NCBI GenBank assembly: GCA_903899985.1
Contig: CAIULL010000139.1
Coordinates: forward strand, 1-64,000
DNA length: 64,000 nucleotides
Source: an uncultured Schlesneria sp.
GTDB taxonomy: Bacteria > Planctomycetota > Planctomycetia > Planctomycetales > Planctomycetaceae
Direction: 5' to 3'
Every line of letters starts with the position of its first letter. The stretch's first letter is position 1. The notes below the pieces were generated by a model that made no database searches, was not told the DNA's origin, and was given only the letters and a program-made list of their open reading frames with translations. Positions 17,808 through 26,997 of this stretch are shown piece after piece. A program made the position numbers and the translations under genes.

Positions 17808-19508
17808 TTATTGATTTAACAGACGATTTGTCACTTGAGGGATCATCCAGGTCAAAAAATACGCCTGAAGGATTGTTAATGCGCCAACCAAGGCAGCAAG
17901 CACAACGCTGTGCCAGAATACAAATCGCAGAATCGCCCCTTCGCCCCCGTTTTGCTCCGTCGCGACCGCCGCGACCACGATACTTTGAGCATCGATCATT
18001 TTTCCCATCACACCTCCCGTGCTGTTGGATGCAACGATCAACGTTGGATTCAGCCCAAGTTGCTCTGCAGTAATGCGTTGCAAACTACCGAACAATGCAT
18101 TCGAAGAAGTATCGCTGCCCGTCAATGCGACGCCCAGCCAACCCAGCAAGGGTGCAAAAAAGGGATAAAGAGATCCCGTTCGCGTAAAAGCAAGTCCCAT
18201 TGTGGCATCGCTACCGCCATATTTGGTCGTAAACGCCAGCGCCAGCATCGCTGCAATCGTAAACAGAGCCCAACGCATTTCCCAAAACGTCAAACGAAAC
18301 TGCCTGAAGAATTCGTCGACGGGAATTCGCAACCAGAAGGCGGTCAGAATCGCCGCCAGGAAGATTCCTGTTCCTGTCGTGCCAAGCCAGGGAATTTCAA
18401 AAACGGCTTTCTCGGGATCGGTGGCACGGTTAGATCCCACGGGGACGGGAGCAACAGGTGCCGCTCGGTAGATCCGGTTGTGCAATCCAGGTACGGGTAA
18501 TGAGAATTTTGTGTACCCCGCTAAGGCGTTAGGCTCATTGTCAGTTCCGCCGTTCAACGAAACTTTCAGGGCCCCCCACGTAAAAACGAGGACCGATAAA
18601 AACACCCAGGGCATCCAGGCAAAAATGATTTTGCCCCGCGTGAGCACTTGTGACGAAACCGTCGCACTGACCGTTTCATTGGGGAAACGCCAGATCGTTT
18701 TCGGTTGCCAGAACCGCAACATCACCGCCAGAACGATCAACGACCCCAATCCCCCGACAACGTCAACCAGGGCGGGACCGTGAAAATTGGACATCACAAA
18801 CTGCAGAAATGCGAATGTTCCCCCACACACAAGAATTGCGGGCAAGCATCCCAGGACTCCACGCCAGCCTGACATGACCGCCACCAGCCACGCCGGAACG
18901 ATCAGAGAGAACAACGGTAACTGTCGCCCTGCCATCTGACTTAACGCCATTTCATCCAGGCCAGAGACTTTTGCCAATGTGATAATCGGCGTTCCGAGGG
19001 CACCAAATGCAACGGGCGATGTATTCGCGATCAAGGCGAGACCCGCTGCATACAGTGGCGAAAAACCAAGCCCGATCATCAGCGCCGAGCAAATGGCCAC
19101 GGGGGTACCGAACCCCGCCGCCCCCTCAAGAAAAGTCCCGAAACAAAATGCGATCAGCAAAGCCTGGACTCGACGATCCGGGGACAGGGCCGCGACCGAT
19201 CGCTTGACGACTTCAAATTGTCCCCCCATCACCGTCAGGTGAAACAGAAAGACCGCCGAGATCACAATCCAGCCAATCGGCAACAGTCCAAAACAGGCCC
19301 CGTAAGCAGCCGAAGCCAGCGCCGAAACCGCCGGCATGCCAAAGCCGAAAATCGCGACGAGCAAAGCCGATAGCAATCCCGCCAGCGCTGATTTCGGGGC
19401 ATCAACCCCGCAGGCGAGAAGGCCCAGCAAGGCGATGATCGGTATCGCAGCAAGAAGTGTCGACCAGAACGGCGAGCCACAAGGATCGTAAACCTGTACC
19501 CAATCCAT
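17808..19508 (-). CDS. lctP: LctP-family lactate/glycolate permease
   Basis: A 566-residue polytopic membrane protein of the L-lactate permease family, about 13 hydrophobic segments. The start MDWVQVYDPCGSPFWSTL matches the family's usual W-x-Q-x-YDP-x-G opening. Other family segments are FCFGTFLEGAAGFGTPVAIC, ANTSPVAFGALGTPI and, near the C-terminus, FAPLLGWLGVALTGSDTSSN with NSTGGVMGKMIDAQSIVVA. A long polar loop (about residues 330-390) interrupts the core. Likely substrate: lactate, glycolate or another small hydroxy acid, by proton symport. ATG 19508 lies 11 nt after the stop of the ricin-esterase-SMP30 gene, so the two form an operon; the GTG at 19550 would overlap that gene. Confidence 0.9.
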   Translation of the reverse strand: MDWVQVYDPCGSPFWSTLLAAIPIIALLGLLACGVDAPKSALAGLLSALLVAIFGFGMPAVSALASAAYGACFGLLPIGWIVISAVFLFHLTVMGGQFEVVKRSVAALSPDRRVQALLIAFCFGTFLEGAAGFGTPVAICSALMIGLGFSPLYAAGLALIANTSPVAFGALGTPIITLAKVSGLDEMALSQMAGRQLPLFSLIVPAWLVAVMSGWRGVLGCLPAILVCGGTFAFLQFVMSNFHGPALVDVVGGLGSLIVLAVMLRFWQPKTIWRFPNETVSATVSSQVLTRGKIIFAWMPWVFLSVLVFTWGALKVSLNGGTDNEPNALAGYTKFSLPVPGLHNRIYRAAPVAPVPVGSNRATDPEKAVFEIPWLGTTGTGIFLAAILTAFWLRIPVDEFFRQFRLTFWEMRWALFTIAAMLALAFTTKYGGSDATMGLAFTRTGSLYPFFAPLLGWLGVALTGSDTSSNALFGSLQRITAEQLGLNPTLIVASNSTGGVMGKMIDAQSIVVAAVATEQNGGEGAILRFVFWHSVVLAALVGALTILQAYFLTWMIPQVTNRLLNQ

Positions 19509-19519
19509 CAATTCGCTCT

Positions 19520-21799
19520 TTACAACTTGGACCCATGTGCTGGCCCCCACGGTGAGAATGCACCAATCCCGTGGAGCTTTAACTTACGTTTCCAGATCTT
19601 GTCGGCACTGAACGCGAAAAGAGTATCGAATTCCTTCCCACCAAAACAGAGACCGAAAATGCGACTTCGATCTGGCAGCGGGATGATCACCTGCGTCGGA
19701 CCATCGTCGGCACAAACCTGAACGCCCCATCGCGTTGCGACAAGCATTTGACCTTCTTTCGCATAACAGACCGACTGAGCTCCCGCGTCATCTTCCCAGT
19801 CCGGGACATGCAACCAGTAAAAACGCTCCCGGTTTGCAAGAGTCCCATCCTGATTGATCTGGAAACTGTGAACCCATTTCGAATGACCATCCGCTACCGA
19901 CAAAAGCCACTGATCCGGCCGGTAAGCTAATCCAGTGGCGAATTTCATTCCTGTACCGACCTCTGTTTTCTTGCCGTCTTTCACAAACCAGACGGAGCCT
20001 GATTCTTGAGCCGTAGCTGTGTTGCTCGTGACATACAGTCCCCCGGTGGGAGCGGCCAACGCGTGTTGACCCGGCAATCCGTCGACAACCAGGCGTCCCT
20101 CAGGATCAAGAGTGCCATCCCCCTTTAACCCATACCTCATCACCTTTCCCGTCTTGTTCGAGACAGTATAGAGCTGACCATCCGAACCGAAGGAAAGACA
20201 GTTGGCCTGACCGGCATCGGGCAGCATCTCTGTGACCTTTCCGTTGACGTCAATCATGTCAATTTTATTTTCCGCAGGATCGACAAAAACGACCTCACCC
20301 CTGGAATTAAACGCGGGACCAATACCTGTCTTCCGGTCTTGAGAGACCAGTTCCCAGTTCTCGTTGGGAACAAGGATCTCTTGCGCCCGCGGCGCACTTG
20401 GCCCTGCCTTGACCGGCGTGGGCCAGTCTTTCCAGATGTAGCTCATCGCCTCGGGAAAATTTTCGTAATAGCCCGCCACATGCCCGCCGTTAATGATCCG
20501 GAATTTGTAATCGTATCCCGAAAATCGCAAGGATTTGTCCATCTCCTGATCCAGTAGAAACCAGTCGCCAGCACAGTTTTCCATGTCTCTCATACCCGTC
20601 GTCAGAAATACTCGAATCGGCTTGGCTTCAAATTTACGAACGAGTGTCGGGAATTCGTGACCACCCCGAAACGCCACAAAACTGCCGCTGTTGGCGTAAA
20701 CTCGACTGAAGGCATCCGGACGCTCCCAGGCGGCATTAAAGGCAGCGATGCCGCCACTGCTTCCACCGGCGATACAGCGATCGTTTCCACTGCTGGACAG
20801 GTTCAAGTCGTATTTCTTCGCGATAAACGGCAACAGTTCATCGACGAGAAAACGGACATGATGATCCCCGACGCCATCGTATTCGAAACAGCGGTTTCGA
20901 CGGCCCATCGTATTCTTCACCGTGGCCGGCAAGTCACCCGGCCTGACGAACACACCAACCGTCACGGGAATCTCTTTGGTCGCAATCAGCGTTTCAAGAA
21001 TCCCCTTTTCATGTGGGTTGTAGCCGTCGGTTTTGACGTAGACGCAAGCAGGTTTGGATTGATCATACTGAGCCGGAACAAAAACAGTCACATCCCGTAC
21101 CGTCCCCGGGTAAATCACACTGCCGGAAAACGAAAACGACTTGATCTCGCCGACCGGGACATCTTCGGGCTTAATCTCGGGAATGACATAAGTCGATGCC
21201 GTATCTGACGAACTGCCCGCCGCTGTCGGAACGGTCCCCGCGAGAGGCTTGATGATCCAGTGCAGATGCTGGTCATCGGCTTTGTATGTCCACAAATCAA
21301 TCCTCGCACCGGGACTTTGCTTACCGCCGAAATGGTCCAACCCCATCAGAGGCGCATGCTTGGGAATCAGGCTGTAGAAACCGCTTTCGTGTTTCTTTAA
21401 CTCCCACAGTTGCCATGGCTCTCCTTGATCCTTTTCGAGGACAATCGCTGTCCCATGAGCCATAGCCCCTTTCGCAGCCGATAACACGAGATCGGACGCC
21501 GAAGTCGGCTTGATCGAATAAAGGTTGTCCCCCCTGGGTGTGATGACCCATTTCTGGTTTGCCGTCTTGACAGGTTTGCCGATTGAGACAACCGTCCCGT
21601 CGTCGGCACCGGAGCCAACAGCCTCGAGAACAAGAGAAGGGGCACTTACAGGAATGATCGCATAAGCCCCCCAATCCTCGGCGCACGCTATTTTGCCGTC
21701 GCACACAAAGGACCCGCTTAAAGCGAGCAGATAAATCAACAGACCGACACTGGATTGATACTTCAAATGCTGGTTTCCAGGATTCTGAAAGTTCTTCAT
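19520..21799 (-). CDS. Ricin-lectin / esterase / SMP-30-type propeller fusion, secreted
   Basis: A 759-residue exported three-domain protein. A signal peptide (about residues 15-40) is followed by a ricin-type beta-trefoil (about 45-190). Its repeats include 'NQKWVITPRGDNLYSIKPT', 'WQLWELKKHESGFYSLIP' and 'HLHWIIKPLAG'. Next is an alpha/beta-hydrolase of the esterase-D type (about 215-470), with the nucleophile elbow IAGGSSGGIAAFNAAW and a terminal His in NGGHVAGYY. Last is an SMP-30/gluconolactonase-like propeller (about 490-755), with 'GQLYTVSNKTGKVMRY', 'GGLYVTSNTATAQESGSVW' and 'FGLCFGGKEFDTLFAF'. Such proteins usually act on acylated sugars or lactones; the exact substrate is unknown. 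The start is ATG 21799. It is the first gene of an operon with the LctP permease, which suggests that released small acids are taken up (inference). Confidence 0.82.
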   Translation of the reverse strand: MKNFQNPGNQHLKYQSSVGLLIYLLALSGSFVCDGKIACAEDWGAYAIIPVSAPSLVLEAVGSGADDGTVVSIGKPVKTANQKWVITPRGDNLYSIKPTSASDLVLSAAKGAMAHGTAIVLEKDQGEPWQLWELKKHESGFYSLIPKHAPLMGLDHFGGKQSPGARIDLWTYKADDQHLHWIIKPLAGTVPTAAGSSSDTASTYVIPEIKPEDVPVGEIKSFSFSGSVIYPGTVRDVTVFVPAQYDQSKPACVYVKTDGYNPHEKGILETLIATKEIPVTVGVFVRPGDLPATVKNTMGRRNRCFEYDGVGDHHVRFLVDELLPFIAKKYDLNLSSSGNDRCIAGGSSGGIAAFNAAWERPDAFSRVYANSGSFVAFRGGHEFPTLVRKFEAKPIRVFLTTGMRDMENCAGDWFLLDQEMDKSLRFSGYDYKFRIINGGHVAGYYENFPEAMSYIWKDWPTPVKAGPSAPRAQEILVPNENWELVSQDRKTGIGPAFNSRGEVVFVDPAENKIDMIDVNGKVTEMLPDAGQANCLSFGSDGQLYTVSNKTGKVMRYGLKGDGTLDPEGRLVVDGLPGQHALAAPTGGLYVTSNTATAQESGSVWFVKDGKKTEVGTGMKFATGLAYRPDQWLLSVADGHSKWVHSFQINQDGTLANRERFYWLHVPDWEDDAGAQSVCYAKEGQMLVATRWGVQVCADDGPTQVIIPLPDRSRIFGLCFGGKEFDTLFAFSADKIWKRKLKLHGIGAFSPWGPAHGSKL

Positions 21800-22096
21800 T
21801 CTTCTACTGTTTCTATTTCAGACGTGCCAATTCGACTTCAATATCCCGACAACGATTTCAAACACATAAACCCAAGCTTTGGCTGGAATCTCAACCGGAT
21901 GAAAAGGATTCTCACATGTTCCGCAAGTCATTCGCAATTCATCGAGATGAATAAACCGCAAGCTTTTGCATCGCCGGCCAACCAACGTTTTTAAAAGGGT
22001 GCGTTTAACCGCAAATTACGTCTCGTCAGCCTTGATTAATTCGCGATCAATCTTGAAAACTGTCGGATTGACCTGTTACGAAACGAGGTATCCATT

Positions 22097-23818
22097 TTGA
22101 GAATCCGTTCTTCAATTCACTCCATCGTTCACGCCACCCTGGCAATGTTGGTTTGCCTGACGATTGGGGTGGCAAACACCCGCGCTGTGGAACGCCCTGA
22201 AGGCGGTCTTACGGCCCAATCTGATCTCGGAATGGTCGTCTCCGTCTCAAAACCCGCCTCCGAAGTTGGTCGAGAAACCCTGATCGCCGGTGGAAATGCA
22301 GTCGATGCCGCCATCGCCACGGCATTCGCCCTCGCCGTCACCTGGCCCGAAGCGGGTAACATCGGCGGGGGCGGATTTATGCTCGTCCATCCAGGTAACG
22401 GACAGCCGCCCATTGTCATCGATTACCGCGAGATCGCGCCAGCCGCCGCCACAGTCGATATGTTTGCCAAGGGAATCGGGTCGCAATATCGACTCGTCGG
22501 TGTGCCAGGAACGGTTCGCGGACTCAAGCGGGCACACGAACAATTCGGTCGACTCCCCTGGAAAGATCTTGTCGAACCAGCCGTCGCGTTGGCTCGTGAT
22601 GGCTTTCAAATCAGTGCTGAACTCGCCAGCTCATTGAATCAGGTCATTGAAACTTCTCCCAACAATAAAGAACTGCGACGGGTCTATGGCCAGGACAATG
22701 GCCAACGAGCATGGAAGGCTGACGACAGGCTCGTTCAAACCGACCTGGCAAACACACTTGCCCTGATCGCATCCCAGGGTGCCGACGCTTTCTACACCGG
22801 AAACGTCGCTGAGGCCTTCGAATCCGAGATGAAACTTGGTGGAGGGATCATCACCAAAGCCGATCTCGCCGGATATCAGGCTAAAGTCCGCACTCCGATT
22901 CACGGAACCTATCGCGGCTTTGACATCTTCGCATCCCCGCCGCCAAGCTCCGGCGGCACCGCCGTCGTCGAAATGCTGAATATCGTCGAGCCTTTCAAAC
23001 TTCGAGAAGAAGGACGCTGGTCCGCGAAGACGATTCACCTCATGCTCGAAAGCATGCGCCGAGCCTACTTCGACCGCGCCCGTTGGCTGGGCGATCCTGA
23101 TTTCACCAAAATTCCGGGACAACTGACAACGAAGGAATACGCATCAGAACTGGCGAGTTCGATCTCACTCACCAACGCCACTTCGTCCGCAAAATTAGGA
23201 GCGGAAATCCTTTCACCGGAAGAAGCCCCGAACACAACGCATTTCAGTGTCATCGATCGGGACGGTATGGCAGTCGCGAACACCTATACGCTGGAAGATA
23301 GCTGGGGCTCACGAATTGTCGTTCGAGGTGCAGGATTCGTGCTCAACAATGAAATGGGTGATTTCAATCCGCGACCTGGAATCACCAATTCCAAAGGTCT
23401 GATTGGCACGAAACCAAACCAGATTGTCCCCGGAAAGCGAATGCTCAGTTCCATGACCCCCGTCATCGTTTCGAAAAACGGACGCGTGACCTTAGTCACC
23501 GGCAGCCCGGGGGGCCGAACGATCATCAACACCGTATTCTGCATTCTGCTGAATGTCCTCGAATTCGAAATGCCGCTGCGAGACGCTGTCGACGCGCCAC
23601 GCTTTCACCACGCCTGGATGCCCGACTCCGTCACAATGGAGTCGGCGTTACTCGAAAATTACAAATTGCAAATCAACCAGCTGACGCAAATGGGACATCA
23701 CTTCAGTCCCACTCCAAAACGCCAGGGAGACGCTCATTCAATCTCTGTGAACCTCGAGACCGGCAAACGAACCGGAGCGGCCGATCGACGCCGAGACGGC
23801 TGGTCCTCCCCCCAATGA
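22097..23818 (+). CDS. ggt: Gamma-glutamyltransferase (glutathione hydrolase)
   Basis: A 573-residue Ntn-hydrolase precursor that cleaves gamma-glutamyl bonds of glutathione in the periplasm. A signal peptide covers about residues 10-30. The autoprocessing site is NTTHFSVIDRDG, with the catalytic threonine at residue 380, giving a large subunit of about 350 residues and a small one of about 194. Supporting segments are GGNAVDAAIATAFALAVTWP, GNIGGGGFMLVH, PPPSSGGTAVVEMLNI, 'SSMTPVIV' and the oxyanion-region GSPGGRTIINTV. The start is TTG 22097 with GAGG 8 nt upstream; no ATG fits the signal peptide better. It stands alone, divergent from the operon starting at 21799; the intervening 297 bp must hold both promoters. 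Confidence 0.93.
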   Translation: MRIRSSIHSIVHATLAMLVCLTIGVANTRAVERPEGGLTAQSDLGMVVSVSKPASEVGRETLIAGGNAVDAAIATAFALAVTWPEAGNIGGGGFMLVHPGNGQPPIVIDYREIAPAAATVDMFAKGIGSQYRLVGVPGTVRGLKRAHEQFGRLPWKDLVEPAVALARDGFQISAELASSLNQVIETSPNNKELRRVYGQDNGQRAWKADDRLVQTDLANTLALIASQGADAFYTGNVAEAFESEMKLGGGIITKADLAGYQAKVRTPIHGTYRGFDIFASPPPSSGGTAVVEMLNIVEPFKLREEGRWSAKTIHLMLESMRRAYFDRARWLGDPDFTKIPGQLTTKEYASELASSISLTNATSSAKLGAEILSPEEAPNTTHFSVIDRDGMAVANTYTLEDSWGSRIVVRGAGFVLNNEMGDFNPRPGITNSKGLIGTKPNQIVPGKRMLSSMTPVIVSKNGRVTLVTGSPGGRTIINTVFCILLNVLEFEMPLRDAVDAPRFHHAWMPDSVTMESALLENYKLQINQLTQMGHHFSPTPKRQGDAHSISVNLETGKRTGAADRRRDGWSSPQ

Positions 23819-24062
23819 GTTTTTACGCGCGTCGCGGGATGGGTTTATAATAGGGGGATCGTTTGCGCGTTGGGTTATTTGTTCGGTGATTTGTGATCGC
23901 GTCTCTCGTTTCAACCGGTTTCCACTTCGTGACAACCGAATAACAACCGATCGTTCGAAGTCTGCCGATTGTTCGGCTACACTCCTTCGCTCATCCATCT
24001 ACGATTGCCGAAGAACTAAACTTCGACAATGACATTGTTCTTTTTGGAGCCTGTACCGATTC

Positions 24063-24842
24063 ATGGAAACGATCGCCGGTCACCTTTATGACTACCCGAA
24101 ATACTATGACCTGATCTTCGGATCGGACTGGGCTGCAGAATTCAAGTTTTTGAAAAACTGCTTCGAACGCTATTCAAAACGACCGGTCCAACGGTTATTT
24201 GAACCCGCATGTGGGACAGGTCGATTGGTCATTCAATTTGCCAAAGCCGGCTACGACGTCTCTGGAAATGATCTGAATGAAAAGGCGATTGCGTATTGTA
24301 ACGCCAGACTGAAACGAGCCGGGTTTCCCGAATCAACATACGTCGGCGATATGGCGGATTTCACCGTCAAGAAGAAGGTCGACGCGGCTTTTAACATGAT
24401 CAATACGTTTCGACATTTGCCAACGGAAGAGACGGCTGAAGCCCATTTCCGTTGTGTAGCAGACGCGTTGAACAAAGGAGGACTTTTTTTCCTGGGCCTC
24501 CATCTGACTCCGCGCACGCCCGCCAAATGTACTTCCGAGTCGTGGTCGTCGTCGCGAGGCAATCTGTCGGTCGTCTCGAACCTCTGGTCGATCGAAACCA
24601 ATCTCAAAAAACGCCAGGAACGAATCGGCGTCACCTACGACGTCTATACTCCTACAAAACAGTTCCGGATCACGGACGAAACGATTTTCCGAACCTATAC
24701 TGCTGAGCAGATGTTTTCATTGATTGCGACGGAGCCTCGTTTGCGGTTACTGGAGATGTATGACTTTCGGTATGACCTCGAATGGCCGATCGACATCACG
24801 GACGATACCGAGGATGTCGTTTACGTTTTTCAGCGAGTTTGA
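24063..24842 (+). CDS. Class I SAM-dependent methyltransferase
   Basis: A 259-residue methyltransferase. The N-terminus LYDYPKYYDLIFGSDW resembles the YxxxAxxYDxxF lead of methyltransferase_25-type enzymes. Motif I is LFEPACGTGRLVIQFAKAGY and motif II DVSGNDLNEKA. An aspartate-rich 'VGDMADFTVKKKVDAAFNM' segment is followed by INTFRHL. The C-terminal half has beta strands shared with glycine/sarcosine-type small-molecule enzymes (YDVYTPTKQFRITDETIFRT). ATG 24063 has a GGAG about 13 nt upstream. The permease gene begins 22 bp after its stop, so they are likely co-transcribed. Substrate unknown. Confidence 0.8.
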   Translation: METIAGHLYDYPKYYDLIFGSDWAAEFKFLKNCFERYSKRPVQRLFEPACGTGRLVIQFAKAGYDVSGNDLNEKAIAYCNARLKRAGFPESTYVGDMADFTVKKKVDAAFNMINTFRHLPTEETAEAHFRCVADALNKGGLFFLGLHLTPRTPAKCTSESWSSSRGNLSVVSNLWSIETNLKKRQERIGVTYDVYTPTKQFRITDETIFRTYTAEQMFSLIATEPRLRLLEMYDFRYDLEWPIDITDDTEDVVYVFQRV

Positions 24843-24864
24843 ATTTTTCTGTTGAAAGTTTGTG

Positions 24865-26187
24865 ATGCTTCGGTTTGCGTTTCGAAACCTCGTCAGTCGC
24901 CCGGTTCGTTCGCTGCTTGCACTGCTGGGGTTGACCGTTGCCATCGCCGGGATGGTCGGTCTGTTTTCGATCGCCACGGGCATCGATGACACCGTCGGAA
25001 AGACCTTCAGCCGAATCCCGGGTCTGGCCGCCATGCAACCCGGTGCTCCCATCCCGCTTTTTTCTCGATTGCCAGTCGGATGGAGTCAGGAAATCGCCGC
25101 GATTCCAGGCGTTCGAACCGCTCGCCTGGAAGTCTGGGCTCGCGCCCAACTGGTCGAAGGGAAACCGACGTTCAGCCCCCCTCGCTTTCTGTTTGGAACC
25201 GACATTGATGCCACGTTGAAGCTGAAGCTGGCAGTTTACCGCGATGATATGACTTCCGGACGCTTCCTGACACGTGACGATGTCGGAACCATGAATTGTG
25301 TCATCAGCAGAACAATCGCCGAAGCCTTCCACAAAAAGGTCGGCGATAACTTGCGAGTCGATGGATTCGATCTGTCGATCGTCGGGATTTATCACTGTGG
25401 CTCATTGCTGCTCGACGTGGCCATCGTCCTCGATAGCGAAAGCGTTCGAAAAATCGGTCATTTTGACGAGGCCTTAATCTCGTCTGTCTATATCGAACCG
25501 GATGGAACCGTCTCCAAATCACAATTGACCGAGGACGTCTGCAAACATTTTCGTGGCCGACGAGCGGACGACTGGCGAGCCAACGCCATGGTGGCATTTC
25601 CGGAAGCGGGTGCGATCAACATGCTGAACGCGGCCGCCAGATTATTACAGGGAAATGGAGCCTCCTCCAAAGACGCCCCTGCGGAATCGCAACAAACGTC
25701 GTCGAAAGCCGAACCTGACAAATCACCGGTCGAAGAAGCGATCGAAGTCCGGTCCGCTCAGGATTGGGGTGACAAAATCGCCGAATTCAGTTCCGACCTC
25801 GACATCTTTCTGTATCTCATGACGGGAATCGGTGTCTTGATCGCACTGCTCAGTATTCTCAATACCATGCTGATGAGTGTCGCCGAACGACTGATCGAAT
25901 TCGGAGTGCTGAAGGCGAACGGCTGGTCCGCCTGGGACGTGATGAAGCTGATCACCTGGGAGAGTGCGCTGCTGGGCCTGAGCGGTGGTGTGCTCGGTTG
26001 CCTGGCTGGCTGGGTTGCCGTTCAAGTCGTGAATGCGATTTTCCCCACAAAACTGCACCTGTACGCCAGCCCCGGCCTGTTATTCTTCAGCTTGATCTTC
26101 AGCACGGTGCTGGGAATGATCGGCGGACTCTACCCCGCGATCTGGGCCTTAAAAATGTCACCGATGGAAGCGATCCGACGAGGATAA
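24865..26187 (+). CDS. FtsX/MacB-type ABC transporter permease
   Basis: A 440-residue permease of the MacB/LolC class. One N-terminal membrane helix follows a basic start (RFAFRNLVSRPVRSLLALLG). A large extracytoplasmic domain comes next (about residues 45-300), containing a Ser/Lys/Glu-rich low-complexity insert near 265-290. Three C-terminal helices carry the FtsX signature (VLIALLSILNTMLMSVAERL, EFGVLKANGWSAWDVMKL and SLIFSTVLGMIGGLYPAIWA-LKMSPMEAIR). The terminal P-x-EAIR motif is typical. ATG 24865 is chosen; a GTG lies directly before it. No ATPase gene is adjacent, so the partner must be encoded elsewhere. It probably transports lipoproteins or envelope molecules, or senses envelope state. 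Confidence 0.85.
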   Translation: MLRFAFRNLVSRPVRSLLALLGLTVAIAGMVGLFSIATGIDDTVGKTFSRIPGLAAMQPGAPIPLFSRLPVGWSQEIAAIPGVRTARLEVWARAQLVEGKPTFSPPRFLFGTDIDATLKLKLAVYRDDMTSGRFLTRDDVGTMNCVISRTIAEAFHKKVGDNLRVDGFDLSIVGIYHCGSLLLDVAIVLDSESVRKIGHFDEALISSVYIEPDGTVSKSQLTEDVCKHFRGRRADDWRANAMVAFPEAGAINMLNAAARLLQGNGASSKDAPAESQQTSSKAEPDKSPVEEAIEVRSAQDWGDKIAEFSSDLDIFLYLMTGIGVLIALLSILNTMLMSVAERLIEFGVLKANGWSAWDVMKLITWESALLGLSGGVLGCLAGWVAVQVVNAIFPTKLHLYASPGLLFFSLIFSTVLGMIGGLYPAIWALKMSPMEAIRRG

Positions 26188-26266
26188 TGACAAAAAGATG
26201 GGAAGGCTCACGTACGCTCATCTTCGCTGATCAGAAAATTCAAATGGATCCCACTGAGAACAGACA

Positions 26267-26818
26267 ATGGATATAAGCATTGCAACGATCATTCGTGGCC
26301 GAAGAACCATCGGCGCGTTTCGCCCGGACGCCCCTCCCGTACACGAAGTCGAGAACGCCATCGAATTGGCTCGCTGGGCTCCGAATCACAAAAAGACAGA
26401 ACCGTGGCGAGTTTACTGGCTTGGTCCTGAAACCGCCGCGGCGGTCATTGATTTGAATTCAAGCATCATCGCGGCGAAAAAAGGGGCAGGAGAGGCTGAG
26501 GCTAAGCGAAAGTCGTGGTCTGCCGTCCCAGGCTGGCTCGCCGTGACCTGCATTCGTTCCGACGATCAATTCCGTCACGAAGAAGATTATGCCGCCTGCT
26601 GCTGCTTCGTTCACAACCTGACACTCGGTCTATGGTCGAACGGTATCGGGACAAAGTGGTCCACGGGAGATGTCACGCGTCACGAGAAATTTTTCGAACT
26701 ACTCGGAATCGATCCCAGGCTGGAGCGAATCGTCGGTTTGATCTGGTACGGTTATCCAGCAGTAATCCCCGAACAGACGCGGCAACCGGTTGACTCCTTC
26801 TTGCAACGATTGAAATAG
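26267..26818 (+). CDS. Nitroreductase family flavoprotein (YdjA-like)
   Basis: A compact 183-residue FMN-dependent reductase. The N-terminal RGRRTIGAFRPDAPPV carries the R-R-S/T FMN-phosphate contact. ELARWAPNHKKTEPWRVYWL is the conserved 'APNH-x-x-EPWR' region of the short YdjA/TM1586-like group. GLWSNGIGTKWSTG supplies the second cofactor contact and VGLIWYGYPA closes the fold. A stretch of three cysteines (AACCCFVHN) in the central helix is unusual. The start is ATG 26267, 79 bp after the permease stop; the Shine-Dalgarno is weak. The electron acceptor is unknown. Confidence 0.88.
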   Translation: MDISIATIIRGRRTIGAFRPDAPPVHEVENAIELARWAPNHKKTEPWRVYWLGPETAAAVIDLNSSIIAAKKGAGEAEAKRKSWSAVPGWLAVTCIRSDDQFRHEEDYAACCCFVHNLTLGLWSNGIGTKWSTGDVTRHEKFFELLGIDPRLERIVGLIWYGYPAVIPEQTRQPVDSFLQRLK

Positions 26819-26844
26819 CTGACGACTGAGTCTGCCGACACGAT

Positions 26845-26941
26845 GTGCCACTGCATCGGAGTCTTCTCCGATGCAGTGCTTGTGGCTTGTATACCGTCGT
26901 CGAAGAACACTGCTTCACCGAGGATGGTCAAGCAGTGGCAC
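26845..26941. repeat. Nested palindromes between convergent genes
   Basis: CACTGCATCGGAG (26849-26861) and its exact inverse (26866-26878) form a 13-bp stem with a TCTT loop. A second, outer pair, GTGCCACTGC (26845-26854) and GCAGTGGCAC (26932-26941), can compete with the first for the same bases. The block lies between the nitroreductase (ends 26818) and the DUF1501 gene (ends 26998). No T-run follows on either strand, so a simple intrinsic terminator is not shown. Confidence 0.7.
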
Positions 26942-26997
26942 AAGTCATTCAGGTTCGTCGCGAAATTGCTGACGAAAATTACTTCGAGGCGTGAATG

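Noticed and set aside
23822-23851. TTTACG-N18-TATAAT resembling a sigma-70 promoter before the methyltransferase
   Set aside because: The -35 match is poor, it starts four bases after the ggt stop codon, and it would give a leader over 200 nt; not strong enough to list.
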